Part shown: piece after piece, positions 52,180 to 59,968 of the stretch
Layout of the letters: the number at the start of each line of letters is the position of its first letter
Position numbering within the stretch: position 1 is the first letter of the stretch
Assembly (NCBI GenBank): GCA_963762545.1
Contig: CAVXLC010000001.1
Location: 310,001 to 374,000, forward strand
Length of the DNA stretch: 64,000 nucleotides
Direction of reading: 5' to 3'
DNA from: JABFSM01 sp963762545
GTDB taxonomy: Bacteria > Gemmatimonadota > Gemmatimonadetes > Gemmatimonadales > GWC2-71-9
The notes under the pieces: model-generated
What the model was told of the DNA's origin: nothing
Database searches by the model: none
Seen by the model: only the letters and a program-made list of their open reading frames with translations
Position numbers and translations under genes: made by a program

Positions 52180-53079
52180 ATGCCGCCCTTCGACTTCTCC
52201 CGGGTCCCCGCCCGCCCGGTCACCCGGTTCGCGCCGAGCCCGACAGGATATCTCCACCTGGGCCACGTGGCCAATGCGGTCTGGACCTGGGGCGTGGCCC
52301 AGGCCGCGGGAGGCCGGGTGCTGCTCCGCATCGAGGACCACGACCGGGAGCGCTCCCGGCCCGAATTCGAGCGGGCCATCGTGGAAGACCTCGAGTGGCT
52401 CGGACTGGTTCCCGGGGGCGAGCGGCGGGTGCTCCGCCAGAGCGACCAGGATCGCGCCTATGGCCGCGCCGCCCTCCACCTCGGACGGCAATCACCGGTG
52501 TATGCCTGCGGCTGCTCCCGCGCCGACATCGCCCAGCGGATGCGGGCCGACGGTCTGGACGACTGGGACGAGCTGCGCTATCCCGGCACCTGCCGTTCGC
52601 TCCGGCTCGCCCCGGCCGACGGGCTCGGCCTCCGGGTGACACTCGGCGAGGAGTCGGTGGAATTCGCCGATCTGCGCCTTCCGCCGCAGCGCCAGACCCC
52701 CGCGCTGCAGTGCGGAGACCTGCTGCTTCGCGACGCCCGGGGCAACTGGACCTACCAGCTCTGCGTGGCGGTGGATGACGCTCGCCAGGGGGTGAATCTG
52801 GTGATCCGCGGGGAGGATCTCCTGGCCTCGACCGGGCGGCAGATCATGCTGGCCGCCCGGCTGGGCCGGAAGGAGCCGCCGCTCTACCTGCATCACCCGC
52901 TCATCACGGATCCGGGAGGGCACAAGCTGTCCAAACGGGATGGCGCGAGCGGCGTGCGAGAGCTCCGCGCCGCGGGCAAGGCGCCGGAGGAAGTGCTGGG
53001 CGAGGCGGCCTTCCGCACCGGGCTGATCGGCGCCTCGCGACCCCTCGCCCCCGGTGAGCTGGGGAGTCTGTTCCGCTGA
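52180..53079 (+). CDS. gluQ: Glutamyl-queuosine tRNA(Asp) synthetase
   Basis: A 299-residue truncated class I synthetase. HIGH-type motif in RFAPSPTGYLHLGHVANAV, then RIEDHDRERSRPEFE; the zinc-site Cys pair is in VYACGCSRADI with another Cys in YPGTCRS; VIRGEDLLASTGRQI; KMSKS-type motif HKLSKRDGA. No anticodon-binding domain, so this is GluQ-RS (YadB) rather than GltX. It attaches glutamate to queuosine at position 34 of tRNA-Asp. ATG at 52180 gives MPPFDFSRVP; the longer frame to 52114 is not supported. Confidence 0.93.
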   Translation: MPPFDFSRVPARPVTRFAPSPTGYLHLGHVANAVWTWGVAQAAGGRVLLRIEDHDRERSRPEFERAIVEDLEWLGLVPGGERRVLRQSDQDRAYGRAALHLGRQSPVYACGCSRADIAQRMRADGLDDWDELRYPGTCRSLRLAPADGLGLRVTLGEESVEFADLRLPPQRQTPALQCGDLLLRDARGNWTYQLCVAVDDARQGVNLVIRGEDLLASTGRQIMLAARLGRKEPPLYLHHPLITDPGGHKLSKRDGASGVRELRAAGKAPEEVLGEAAFRTGLIGASRPLAPGELGSLFR

Positions 53080-53111
53080 CTATCGGCGCGATGTCCCGAC
53101 TCGGAAATGAA

Positions 53112-53140
53112 ACAGCCGGCTCGGTGACCGAGCCGGCTGT
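53112..53140. terminator. Perfect 14-bp bidirectional terminator hairpin
   Basis: ACAGCCGGCTCGGT-G-ACCGAGCCGGCTGT between the convergent gluQ and csp genes. Plus strand continues TTCTT; minus strand continues TTTCATTTCC, so it serves csp best and probably gluQ too. Confidence 0.85.
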
Positions 53141-53159
53141 TCTTGAATCCGCTGCCTGG

Positions 53160-53375
53160 TTACTTGGCGGGGGCGCGGCTCACGTTCTCAGCGGCCGGGC
53201 CTTTGGCGCCCTGGACCACGGTGAACTCGACCCGCTCGCCCTCGGCCAGCGACTTGAAGCCGTCGCCGGTGATGGCTGAATGATGCACGAAGCAATCCTT
53301 CGCGCCATCCTCGGGGGTGATGAATCCGAAGCCCTTCGCATCGTTGAACCACTTCACGGTTCCGGTAGTACGCAT
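53160..53375 (-). CDS. Cold-shock domain protein
   Basis: A 71-residue CspA-type OB-fold RNA/DNA-binding protein. RNP1 is KGFGFI, RNP2 CFVHHSAI, opening GTVKWFNDAKGFGF, ending VQGAKGPAAENV. It acts as an RNA chaperone. AGGAG lies upstream of the ATG. The region from here to the pentapeptide gene is 278 nt and holds a strong hairpin with six T (53475-53504), so the csp leader may be long and structured as in other csp genes. Confidence 0.97.
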   Translation of the reverse strand: MRTTGTVKWFNDAKGFGFITPEDGAKDCFVHHSAITGDGFKSLAEGERVEFTVVQGAKGPAAENVSRAPAK

Positions 53376-53474
53376 TTCCTATCTCCTTTTACTGCATGTC
53401 CCCGTGACAAACCTCACGAGAGGGTCCTTCCCACAACGCGGGAATTCCCCGTCGCTGTCCGCGATCACGCGATG

Positions 53475-53504
53475 AAAAAAGGGGCCCGCGCTTGGCTGGG
53501 CCCC
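53475..53504 (-). terminator. Intrinsic terminator upstream of csp (possible attenuator)
   Basis: Minus strand: GGGGCCC (53504-53498), loop of 10, GGGCCCC (53487-53481), then TTTTTT. It can end the pentapeptide gene transcript (stop at 53654), or, if the csp promoter is upstream, act as an attenuator in the csp leader. Confidence 0.75.
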
Positions 53505-53653
53505 TCACGTCAACTCGGAACTTGTCCGTCACTGGCGCATCGACCGCTGAGACAAGAATAACCGGTCGACCAGAAATGCGCAACGCCGCGTGGAGTACGC
53601 GTGGAGTATAGGACGCGGCGGGCCGAGGGTAAGGGCGAACCGGCCCCGGAGCG

Positions 53654-54439
53654 TCAGACGGTGCGGAAGAGGTGGGAAAAGCTGGCGTCCGCCAGGGAAT
53701 CGGGGCGGGCTTCGCCCTCGACCGCGCCGCGTTCCAGCGCGCGCTTCCGGAAGCCTTCCGGTGCCCGCCGGATGCCGTCGATCTGGAGGTAGGTGGCGTT
53801 ACCCATCGCCTCCCAGCCCTTGAGGTCGGCCAGGTCGGCTCGCCGGAGGTCCGCCGCGCCGAGCAGCGCCCCGGTGAGGTTGGCCCCCTTGAGCAGGGCG
53901 TCGCCGAGGTTGGCTCCGGTGAGGTTGGCGTCGGTGAGATCGGCGCCCTCGAGATTGGCGCCCTGCAGATTGGCGCCCTTGAGGTTGGCCTCCTTGAGAC
54001 TGGCGAAGCTGAGCCGCGCGCCGGGCAGCGCGATGCTCTCGAGCCAGGCCCCGTCCAGCCGCACCCCCGCCAGCGAAATCTTGTTCTGGTTCAGGTCCTG
54101 CAGCGCATCGATCCGGCCGCCGCTGCCCCCCTTGCCCTGCGCGCTGTTCACCACCGCCCAGGCCTGGTAGTTGGCTGCCTTGAGCGCCAGGGCCGCCGCG
54201 TCCGCCTCGGCCCGGCGGCGCTCGGCCCGGCGGGCCCAGAGCTGGTAGGCGGCGAAGAGGAGGGCCAGCAGCTCGGCTCCAGCCCAGGACTGCTGGAGCC
54301 AGAAGGCCCACACGGGAACATCGCGGGAGCGCAGCGTATCCCCGCCGCGTTGCGCGCTTGCGGACGACAAGGGCGCCGCGACCAGGAGGAACGCCGCCAG
54401 GAGGGGGAGCTGCAACCGCCGGAATCGGGTCGTTTTCAT
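53654..54439 (-). CDS. Membrane-anchored pentapeptide-repeat protein
   Basis: A 261-residue protein. Signal peptide (LQLPLLAAFLLVAAPLSSASAQ), then a membrane helix around 45-70 (VWAFWLQQSWAGAELLALLFAAYQLW), a short Arg/Glu/Ala coiled segment, and from about 115 to 205 a right-handed quadrilateral beta-helix of A(N/D)LxX units: LKEANLKGANLQGANLEGADL continues as TDANLTGANLGDALLKGANL and LGAADLRRADLADL, about 18 repeats. A short charged C-terminal tail follows. Pentapeptide proteins can mimic DNA or scaffold membrane assemblies; the membrane anchor favours the latter. It faces the 54523 gene divergently. Confidence 0.88.
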   Translation of the reverse strand: MKTTRFRRLQLPLLAAFLLVAAPLSSASAQRGGDTLRSRDVPVWAFWLQQSWAGAELLALLFAAYQLWARRAERRRAEADAAALALKAANYQAWAVVNSAQGKGGSGGRIDALQDLNQNKISLAGVRLDGAWLESIALPGARLSFASLKEANLKGANLQGANLEGADLTDANLTGANLGDALLKGANLTGALLGAADLRRADLADLKGWEAMGNATYLQIDGIRRAPEGFRKRALERGAVEGEARPDSLADASFSHLFRTV

Positions 54440-54522
54440 GAGCCGGAATATCTCCTTGACTGATCCTTGACGGGCGATCGGCTTATTGCACCTCGCCGGT
54501 CACCCCAAGCGAGGAGCTCCCG

Positions 54523-55059
54523 ATGCGCCGATTGAGACTGCTGGTTCTCGGTATGATCCTGTGCAGCACCACCCTCGCGGCGCAACACCGCGACCCCGGT
54601 TTCGATCCGGGATCGGGACCGCTGGCCGCAGGCATCGGGACGACGGTTGTCCCGATCATCGCCGGGGTCGCCATGATGATGGCCGGGAAGGGAGACTGGG
54701 AGCATGGGCCGACCACCGGAGGGTTCTTGCTTGCCAGCGGGGGCCTGCTGCTGGGGCCCTCCATCGGAGACTGGGCCGGTGGACTCGGCGGACGGGGTTT
54801 TGCCCGATTCGGCCTCAGGACTGTCGCGCTGTTCGGTGGATTGACGGCGGGGGTCGCCGCGTCGTGGAACAACAACGATAGCGTCGGCGGCGCCGCCCTC
54901 GTGCTCGGCGGCCTCGGCATCGCTACCGGCCTGGCAGTGTGGGACCTTGCCACCCTCAAGGGCGCCGTGCGTCGACACAACGAGAGGGCTGTCTCCCTGA
55001 TGCCGATACTGCGGCCCGACACGCATGCGCTGGGTGTCTCGGTTCATACGACATTCTGA
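54523..55059 (+). CDS. Hypothetical membrane protein
   Basis: A 178-residue protein with an N-terminal signal (MRRLRLLVLGMILCSTTLAAQ) and a glycine-rich hydrophobic body: LAAGIGTTVVPIIAGVAMMMAG, FLLASGGLLLGPSIGDW, LRTVALFGGLTAGVAA and ALVLGGLGIATGLAVWD, about four membrane segments. It ends in a short soluble tail (SLMPILRPDTHALGVSVHTTF) with an outer-membrane-like final Phe. GAGGAG precedes the ATG. No family was recognised. Confidence 0.7.
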   Translation: MRRLRLLVLGMILCSTTLAAQHRDPGFDPGSGPLAAGIGTTVVPIIAGVAMMMAGKGDWEHGPTTGGFLLASGGLLLGPSIGDWAGGLGGRGFARFGLRTVALFGGLTAGVAASWNNNDSVGGAALVLGGLGIATGLAVWDLATLKGAVRRHNERAVSLMPILRPDTHALGVSVHTTF

Positions 55060-55085
55060 TCGGCGGGGAATCACCGGAATGCAGG

Positions 55086-56342
55086 TCATGACGGCTGGGC
55101 CGGTGAGGGAAGCGCTTCCTCCAACCGGCGGAGCCGCCGCACCTCCGGCCACTTCGCCGCCACCAGGGCCACCACGATCAGCGTCCCGATGCCGCCCGCC
55201 ACCACCGACACCACCGGGCCGAAGAACCCCGCCATGGCGCCGGATTCGAATTCGCCGAGCTGGTTGGAGGTCCCGATGAACAGCGAGTTCACCGCCGAGA
55301 CCCGGCCGCGCAGCTCGTCGGGGGTGCCGAGCTGAGCGAGGGTCATCCGGATCACCACGCTCACGCTGTCCGCTCCGCCGGCCACCGCCAGCGCCAGCAG
55401 GGAAAGGGCGTAGAACCGGGAGAGTCCGAACCCGATCGTCGCGAGGCCGAACAGGGTCACCGCGCGGAGCAGCGCGGGGCCGGCCCGCTTGAAGGGCGGA
55501 AGGTGGGCCATCACCAGCGTGGTGCTCACCGCCCCGATGGATTGCGCGGCCAGCAGCCCGCCCAGCCCGGCCGGCCCCACGTGGAGAATGTCCTTGGCAT
55601 AGACCGGAAGCAGCGCCACGGCGCCGCCGAAGAGCACGGCGAACAGATCGAGCGTGATGGCCGCGAGGAGGATCCGGGTGCGGAACACGTAGCGGGCGCC
55701 GTCGAGGAGCGAGTCGAGCGAAGCGGCCACGGTGGGGCGGCGCCCACCCGAAATCCGCACGCCCGCCACCAGCGTCAGGAACGCCAGGGCCAGCGCGGCA
55801 TGGGTCAGGTACACCAGCGAGGGGGTGCGGGTCGCGGCGAGCAGCGCGCCCCCGATGGCCGGCCCGATGACCTCGGCCATCTGCCAGCCGCCGCTATTCC
55901 AGGCCACCGCGCTCTGAAACGCATCGAGCCGCACGATTTCCGGGAGCAGCGCGCTCTTGGCCGGACCGAGCAGGGCGCGCGCGGTGCCGCTCAGGAAGAG
56001 ACAAGCGTAGAACAGTGGCACCGGGGCCCGGGTTACCGATACCGCGGCCAGTCCCGCGGCCGCCAGGGCCAGGCCCGCGAGCGCCGCCATCAGCACCTTC
56101 CGCCGGTCGTAGCGGTCCACCAGGTGACCGACCGGCAGGAAGAGCAGGATGATCGGCACCACCTGCACCAGTCCGACGATTCCCAGCGCGAAGGCGGAAT
56201 GGGTTCGCTCGTAGAGCTCCCAGCCCACCGCCACGCCCTGCATCTGGAAGCCGATGGTGCCGACCAGATTGCCGGTGAGATAGCGCCGGAACCCGGGTTC
56301 CCGAAGCGCGCGATAGGGATCGTGCGAGGGCGCGCCGGTCAC
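55086..56342 (-). CDS. MFS transporter (DHA3-like)
   Basis: A 418-residue major facilitator with about 12 membrane segments. Typical features: YLTGNLVGTIGFQMQGVAVGWELYE (TM1), the loop 2-3 signature GHLVDRYDRRKVL, LSGTARALLGPAKSALLPEIV, and PDELRGRVSAVNSLFIGTSNQLGEFESG, which is characteristic of the DHA3/enterobactin-exporter-like subgroup. Substrate unknown. The GTG start at 56342 overlaps the lytic transglycosylase stop by 4 nt (GTGA); the longer upstream frame is a shadow of that gene. Confidence 0.9.
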   Translation of the reverse strand: MTGAPSHDPYRALREPGFRRYLTGNLVGTIGFQMQGVAVGWELYERTHSAFALGIVGLVQVVPIILLFLPVGHLVDRYDRRKVLMAALAGLALAAAGLAAVSVTRAPVPLFYACLFLSGTARALLGPAKSALLPEIVRLDAFQSAVAWNSGGWQMAEVIGPAIGGALLAATRTPSLVYLTHAALALAFLTLVAGVRISGGRRPTVAASLDSLLDGARYVFRTRILLAAITLDLFAVLFGGAVALLPVYAKDILHVGPAGLGGLLAAQSIGAVSTTLVMAHLPPFKRAGPALLRAVTLFGLATIGFGLSRFYALSLLALAVAGGADSVSVVIRMTLAQLGTPDELRGRVSAVNSLFIGTSNQLGEFESGAMAGFFGPVVSVVAGGIGTLIVVALVAAKWPEVRRLRRLEEALPSPAQPS

Positions 56343-58615
56343 GGCGCGACGGGATACAACGCGCGGTAGGTGGCCAGATTCTTGAGTATCCGCCGGACGT
56401 AGTCCCGGGTCTCGGCGAACTGGATCCGCTCGATGAACAGGTCGGGATCGCCACGCGCTCCGGGGAGGGCCGCCCACTGATCGGCGGCGCGGGTGCCGGC
56501 GTTGTACGCGGCGAGGGCGTGGGCCAGGTGGGGGGAGCGCCGGAGCGAGGCGGCCAGGTGGTTGAGCCCGAAGTGCATGTTGATCTCCGGCTGATACAGC
56601 AGCCCGGCATCCCAGTCCCTGAGCCCGTCGGCCCGCGCGAAGGCGGCGCCGACGCTGGGCACCACCTGCATCAGTCCGCGTGCGTCGGCCGCGGAGCGGG
56701 CCTGGGGATCGAAGCCCGATTCCTGCCGGATGAGCGCGGCGGCCAGCAGCGGATCCACGCCGGCCAGCCGGGCCTCGTCGAAGAGATCGGCGCGCCGGGG
56801 AATCGGGAAGACCAGCCGCGCCAGGGTCGAGTCGGGACTCCGGAGCGCCAGCTTGTAGGCCCGCGCGATGTATCCGAGCTGGGCGAATCCCCGCGCCGTC
56901 CCCGGCAGGAGGGCCGGCGTGGTCTCGGCCTCGCGCGCGATCCGGTCGAGCTCGAACCGCGCCTCGACCCGGAGTCCCAGTCGCTCCAGTTGCGCGCCCC
57001 GCTCCAGCGCCACCATCGTCGCTTCGGAAAGGTCGGCCGACGGCGCGATCGGCGGGGGGAGCGCCGGGCTCGAGCCCAGCCGGTCGCGGGCCGGCAAAGC
57101 GTAGTATGACTGCGGCGAATGCTCGACCAGCGAGCGCCAACGGGTCCGGGCCCCGGCGCTGTCGCCGGTGGCCCAGAGGGCCCGGCCGGCCCAGTAGATC
57201 GCGGCGGCGGTCTCGCTGCGGTCGCCGGGGCGCGCGATCAGCGCCTGGAGCTCCCGCGCCGCGTCGCGGGCCTCCCGCTGCCCGAACGCGATGACCGCCG
57301 CGATGAGCGCCGCGCGGGAGCCGTGCGGCGTGGTGGGAAACCGTCGCGCCACCTCGAGGTATTGGGTGCGGGCCGCGGTCTCGTCGCCCTGGTCCACCAG
57401 GAGGTCGGCGGCCAGGAATCCGGCGGTGGCTGCGGTGGCGCTGTCGCGCACCGTGCCCCGGCCGACCTGGCGCAGGGCCGCGATCGCGGCGCCGCGGGTT
57501 CCGGCCTTGAGGAGACTCCTGGCCCGCTGGTAGCGTGCCTGGGTCTTGAGGTCGGGAGACTTGACCGCGGCAAAGGCCGCCATCGCCTCGCGGTGCCGGC
57601 CCAGGCGAGCCAGCGCCATGCCGTCGGCCAGCCGGTCCGCGTCGGAGAGGGGCCGGATTCGGGAAAAGCCCAACACCGCGCGCCCGGGAAGGTCTGTCGC
57701 CGCGCGCCGGGCCACCGCCAGCTCTTCCGCGCTGGTGAGCGGCGCGAAGGACCGGTCCAGGATGCTGATGGCCTCCCGTGCGTCGTCCGGGGAGGTCCGC
57801 CCGGTGATCACGCCGAGCATGCTGCGCCGGATCGCGACCCGCGCCGCCGAGTCGGGCGAGGCGGCGAGGCGAAGCCGCGCGGCGGCGAGCGTGGCGCCCA
57901 GCGATTCGTAGAGCCGGGCGGCGGCGAGTCCGTCGCCGGCCCGTTCCCGGGCCAGCGCCTCGGTCCAAGGGATCCGGGGCATCGCCGCGGGCAGGGAGAT
58001 CTCGCGGTAGATGGTCGCGCGCCGGGCGGAGTCGGCCACCACGCCGGCGGCGCGGAGCCGGAGCCAGTCGGCGAGGTCGGGCAGGCGCGCGGCGGCCTTC
58101 TGATAGGCGAGTGCCGCGGAGTCCAGCAGACTGGCCCGGTCGAATGCCCGCGCGAGGGTGATCAGGCGGGCGCCGGGAGGGTCGAAGCCGCCATCCTTGA
58201 CCGCGGCGCGGGCATCCTCGACCGCGTCCTGACTCTGCTCGACCCGGGCCCGGGCCAGGAGGGCCCGCCCCTCACCGCCTTCGGCGCGGTCGAGCCACGT
58301 TTGGCCGGCCAGGAGCCGGACTACCGTGCCCCATCCCTCCCATCCGGCCGCCGCCCTTGCGGCGAGAAGTACCACCGCGGGGTCCGCACCCTGGGCGCCG
58401 GCCAGAGCGGGCATGAGGAGCCGGCTGGCCAGATAGGGCCGCCCCTGGGACATGGCCCGGGTGGCCTCGGCCACGGCCCCGGGCTGCTCGGACGGCGGAG
58501 ATGCCTGCGCCGCGAGCCGTTCCGCGGGAGCGAGCACCAGGACCCAGGCGAGGCTTGCGCGCGCCAGGGGTCTCCGGGAACTTGATCGGCGCTGGGGGAG
58601 GGCGGAGTGCGTCAC
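56339..58615 (-). CDS. Soluble lytic murein transglycosylase (Slt-type)
   Basis: A 758-residue periplasmic enzyme. The GTG start is followed by a signal region (LARASLAWVLVLAPAERLAAQ). A long alpha-superhelical domain of TPR-like units (YLEVARRFPTTPHGSRAALIA, YWAGRALWATGDSAGARTRWRSLV) precedes a lysozyme-like SLT domain: catalytic Glu in ALIRQESGFDPQARSAADARGLMQVVPS, then NMHFGLNHLAA and HALAAYNAGTRAADQW. It cleaves the MurNAc-GlcNAc bond to give 1,6-anhydro products. Cotranscribed with the MFS gene. Confidence 0.93.
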   Translation of the reverse strand: MTHSALPQRRSSSRRPLARASLAWVLVLAPAERLAAQASPPSEQPGAVAEATRAMSQGRPYLASRLLMPALAGAQGADPAVVLLAARAAAGWEGWGTVVRLLAGQTWLDRAEGGEGRALLARARVEQSQDAVEDARAAVKDGGFDPPGARLITLARAFDRASLLDSAALAYQKAAARLPDLADWLRLRAAGVVADSARRATIYREISLPAAMPRIPWTEALARERAGDGLAAARLYESLGATLAAARLRLAASPDSAARVAIRRSMLGVITGRTSPDDAREAISILDRSFAPLTSAEELAVARRAATDLPGRAVLGFSRIRPLSDADRLADGMALARLGRHREAMAAFAAVKSPDLKTQARYQRARSLLKAGTRGAAIAALRQVGRGTVRDSATAATAGFLAADLLVDQGDETAARTQYLEVARRFPTTPHGSRAALIAAVIAFGQREARDAARELQALIARPGDRSETAAAIYWAGRALWATGDSAGARTRWRSLVEHSPQSYYALPARDRLGSSPALPPPIAPSADLSEATMVALERGAQLERLGLRVEARFELDRIAREAETTPALLPGTARGFAQLGYIARAYKLALRSPDSTLARLVFPIPRRADLFDEARLAGVDPLLAAALIRQESGFDPQARSAADARGLMQVVPSVGAAFARADGLRDWDAGLLYQPEINMHFGLNHLAASLRRSPHLAHALAAYNAGTRAADQWAALPGARGDPDLFIERIQFAETRDYVRRILKNLATYRALYPVAP

Positions 58616-58660
58616 GCGGGAAACTTAGGCGCGTGACGCCTCCGGAAATACGGGTGCCGG

Positions 58661-58843
58661 CTAGGCGGCGTGGGCGGGGCGAGACGACTCCGGGAGGTGG
58701 GGCAGAGACCGATTCAGATAGACTGTTCCCTTTTCCGAACCGAAGAGCCGCGGGTCGCTGGGCAGCGTGACGCTGCCGACGGGGCGACCGCGCTCATCGA
58801 AGATTTCCAGGGTATCGGTTGTCTCGTGTCGGGCCAGCAGCAT
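58661..58843 (-). CDS. Small protein resembling one propeller blade
   Basis: A 60-residue protein starting at ATG 58843 with GGGAG about 6 nt upstream. MLLARHETTDTLEIFDERG continues as PVGSVTLPSDPRLFGSEKGTVYLNRSLPH. The pattern (FDxRGRPVGxVxLP, then F-G-x-x-K-G-TVYL) matches the last blade of the 50911-52089 propeller protein. It may be a true small protein or a remnant of a larger propeller gene. The longer frame upstream to 59098 is not coding-like. Confidence 0.5.
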   Translation of the reverse strand: MLLARHETTDTLEIFDERGRPVGSVTLPSDPRLFGSEKGTVYLNRSLPHLPESSRPAHAA

Positions 58844-58979
58844 CGGAGTCTCCCGGTCGTTTTGCTTTTGCTTCACCCAATGAGATGCGGCATCCCGAAA
58901 AAGCGTTGCATGGGTGGACGAACGTGGCGCAGTCACGCCCGGCACAGGTGATACAGATGCGCTCTGGCGGGAATTGTTA

Positions 58980-59921
58980 ATGCTCCGATTCTGGTTCTCC
59001 TTCCAGGACCCGGTTCCGCCCCGGACGTATTTCCGGCACGGCCTGTCGCTCATGGCACTCAAGTATGCCGGCGACGCGGCGCTGATCCTGCTGGGCACCG
59101 GCCGCTGGTGGACTCCGCTCGACTATCTCCGCTCCCTCTCGTTCCTGCTGGCGGGCCGGTTCTCCGGAGCGCCCCAGTGGCTGATTCCCGCACTGCTGGC
59201 CTGGACGCTTCCGTTCATCTGGATCGGAGTGACGCTCACTCTCCGGCGGGTGCTGGACGCCGGCCGGTCGGTGTGGCTGACGCTGTTCTTCTTCGTGCCA
59301 TACCTGAACTACCTGCTCATGCTCGCGCTGGCGTTCGCGATGCCCTCCACGCCGGTCTCCGCCCAAGCGGCGGCCGAGCTTCGTTCCGGGGATCGCACCC
59401 TGCCCGGGGCGCTGCTGGCCATGGGCGCCGGACTCGCTGTGGCGCTGATGATGATGGTCGTGAGCGTGATGGCACGGGGCGTCTACGGCCTGTCGCTCTT
59501 CATGGGCACCCCGTTTCTGATGGGGGTGGTGACCGCCTTCCTGTTCAATCGCCGTCATCCGGGAGAGCTGCGCGACACGCTCCAAGTCGTGGCGCTGACG
59601 CTGGCCCTCGCCACGGGGGTGACGTTCCTCCTGGGCTGGGAGGGCGCCCTCTGCCTGGTGATGGTCTTCCCCCTCACCTTCGGGCTCGCCGCGATGGGCG
59701 CGCTGCTGGGCCACCGCTTTGCCGAGAGCCAGCCGGGCTCGACCCGGTCGGCGGCGCTCTCGGTGCTCGCGCTGCCCCTCTCCACATTCAACACGAAGCG
59801 GAGGCGCCCAGGGAATTCGGCAAGCGGTAGCCGAGCCGGAGGGTCGAGGCGCCGGCCGCGTTTCATGCGTTTCATGGTGAAACCTCGGGAGGGACCCGGG
59901 CGTACAGGGTCACAGTGGTGA
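58980..59921 (+). CDS. DUF805-like multi-pass membrane protein
   Basis: A 313-residue membrane protein starting at ATG 58980 (MLRFWFSFQDPVPPRTYFRHGLS). About eight membrane segments follow: ALKYAGDAALILLG, WLIPALLAWTLPFIWIGVTL, VWLTLFFFVPYLNYLLMLALAFAM, GALLAMGAGLAVALMMMVVSV, LFMGTPFLMGVVTAFLF, VVALTLALATGVTFLLGW, CLVMVFPLTFGLAAMGALLG and LSVLALPLSTF. The opening and the W-x-x-R-RVLDAGRS motif resemble DUF805 proteins. After residue 265 the sequence turns into Arg/Gly/Ser-rich low complexity, which may be read-through past a frameshift of a longer soluble domain. Confidence 0.65.
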   Translation: MLRFWFSFQDPVPPRTYFRHGLSLMALKYAGDAALILLGTGRWWTPLDYLRSLSFLLAGRFSGAPQWLIPALLAWTLPFIWIGVTLTLRRVLDAGRSVWLTLFFFVPYLNYLLMLALAFAMPSTPVSAQAAAELRSGDRTLPGALLAMGAGLAVALMMMVVSVMARGVYGLSLFMGTPFLMGVVTAFLFNRRHPGELRDTLQVVALTLALATGVTFLLGWEGALCLVMVFPLTFGLAAMGALLGHRFAESQPGSTRSAALSVLALPLSTFNTKRRRPGNSASGSRAGGSRRRPRFMRFMVKPREGPGRTGSQW

Positions 59922-59968
59922 GACTCCGCTCTGCGTCTCACCGTCTACCTCTCACCCGAAGCGTCGCC

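Noticed and set aside
55086..57968. 960-codon minus-strand frame containing the MFS transporter
   Set aside because: The upstream half is a shadow of the lytic transglycosylase; the true start is GTG 56342 with GTGA overlap.
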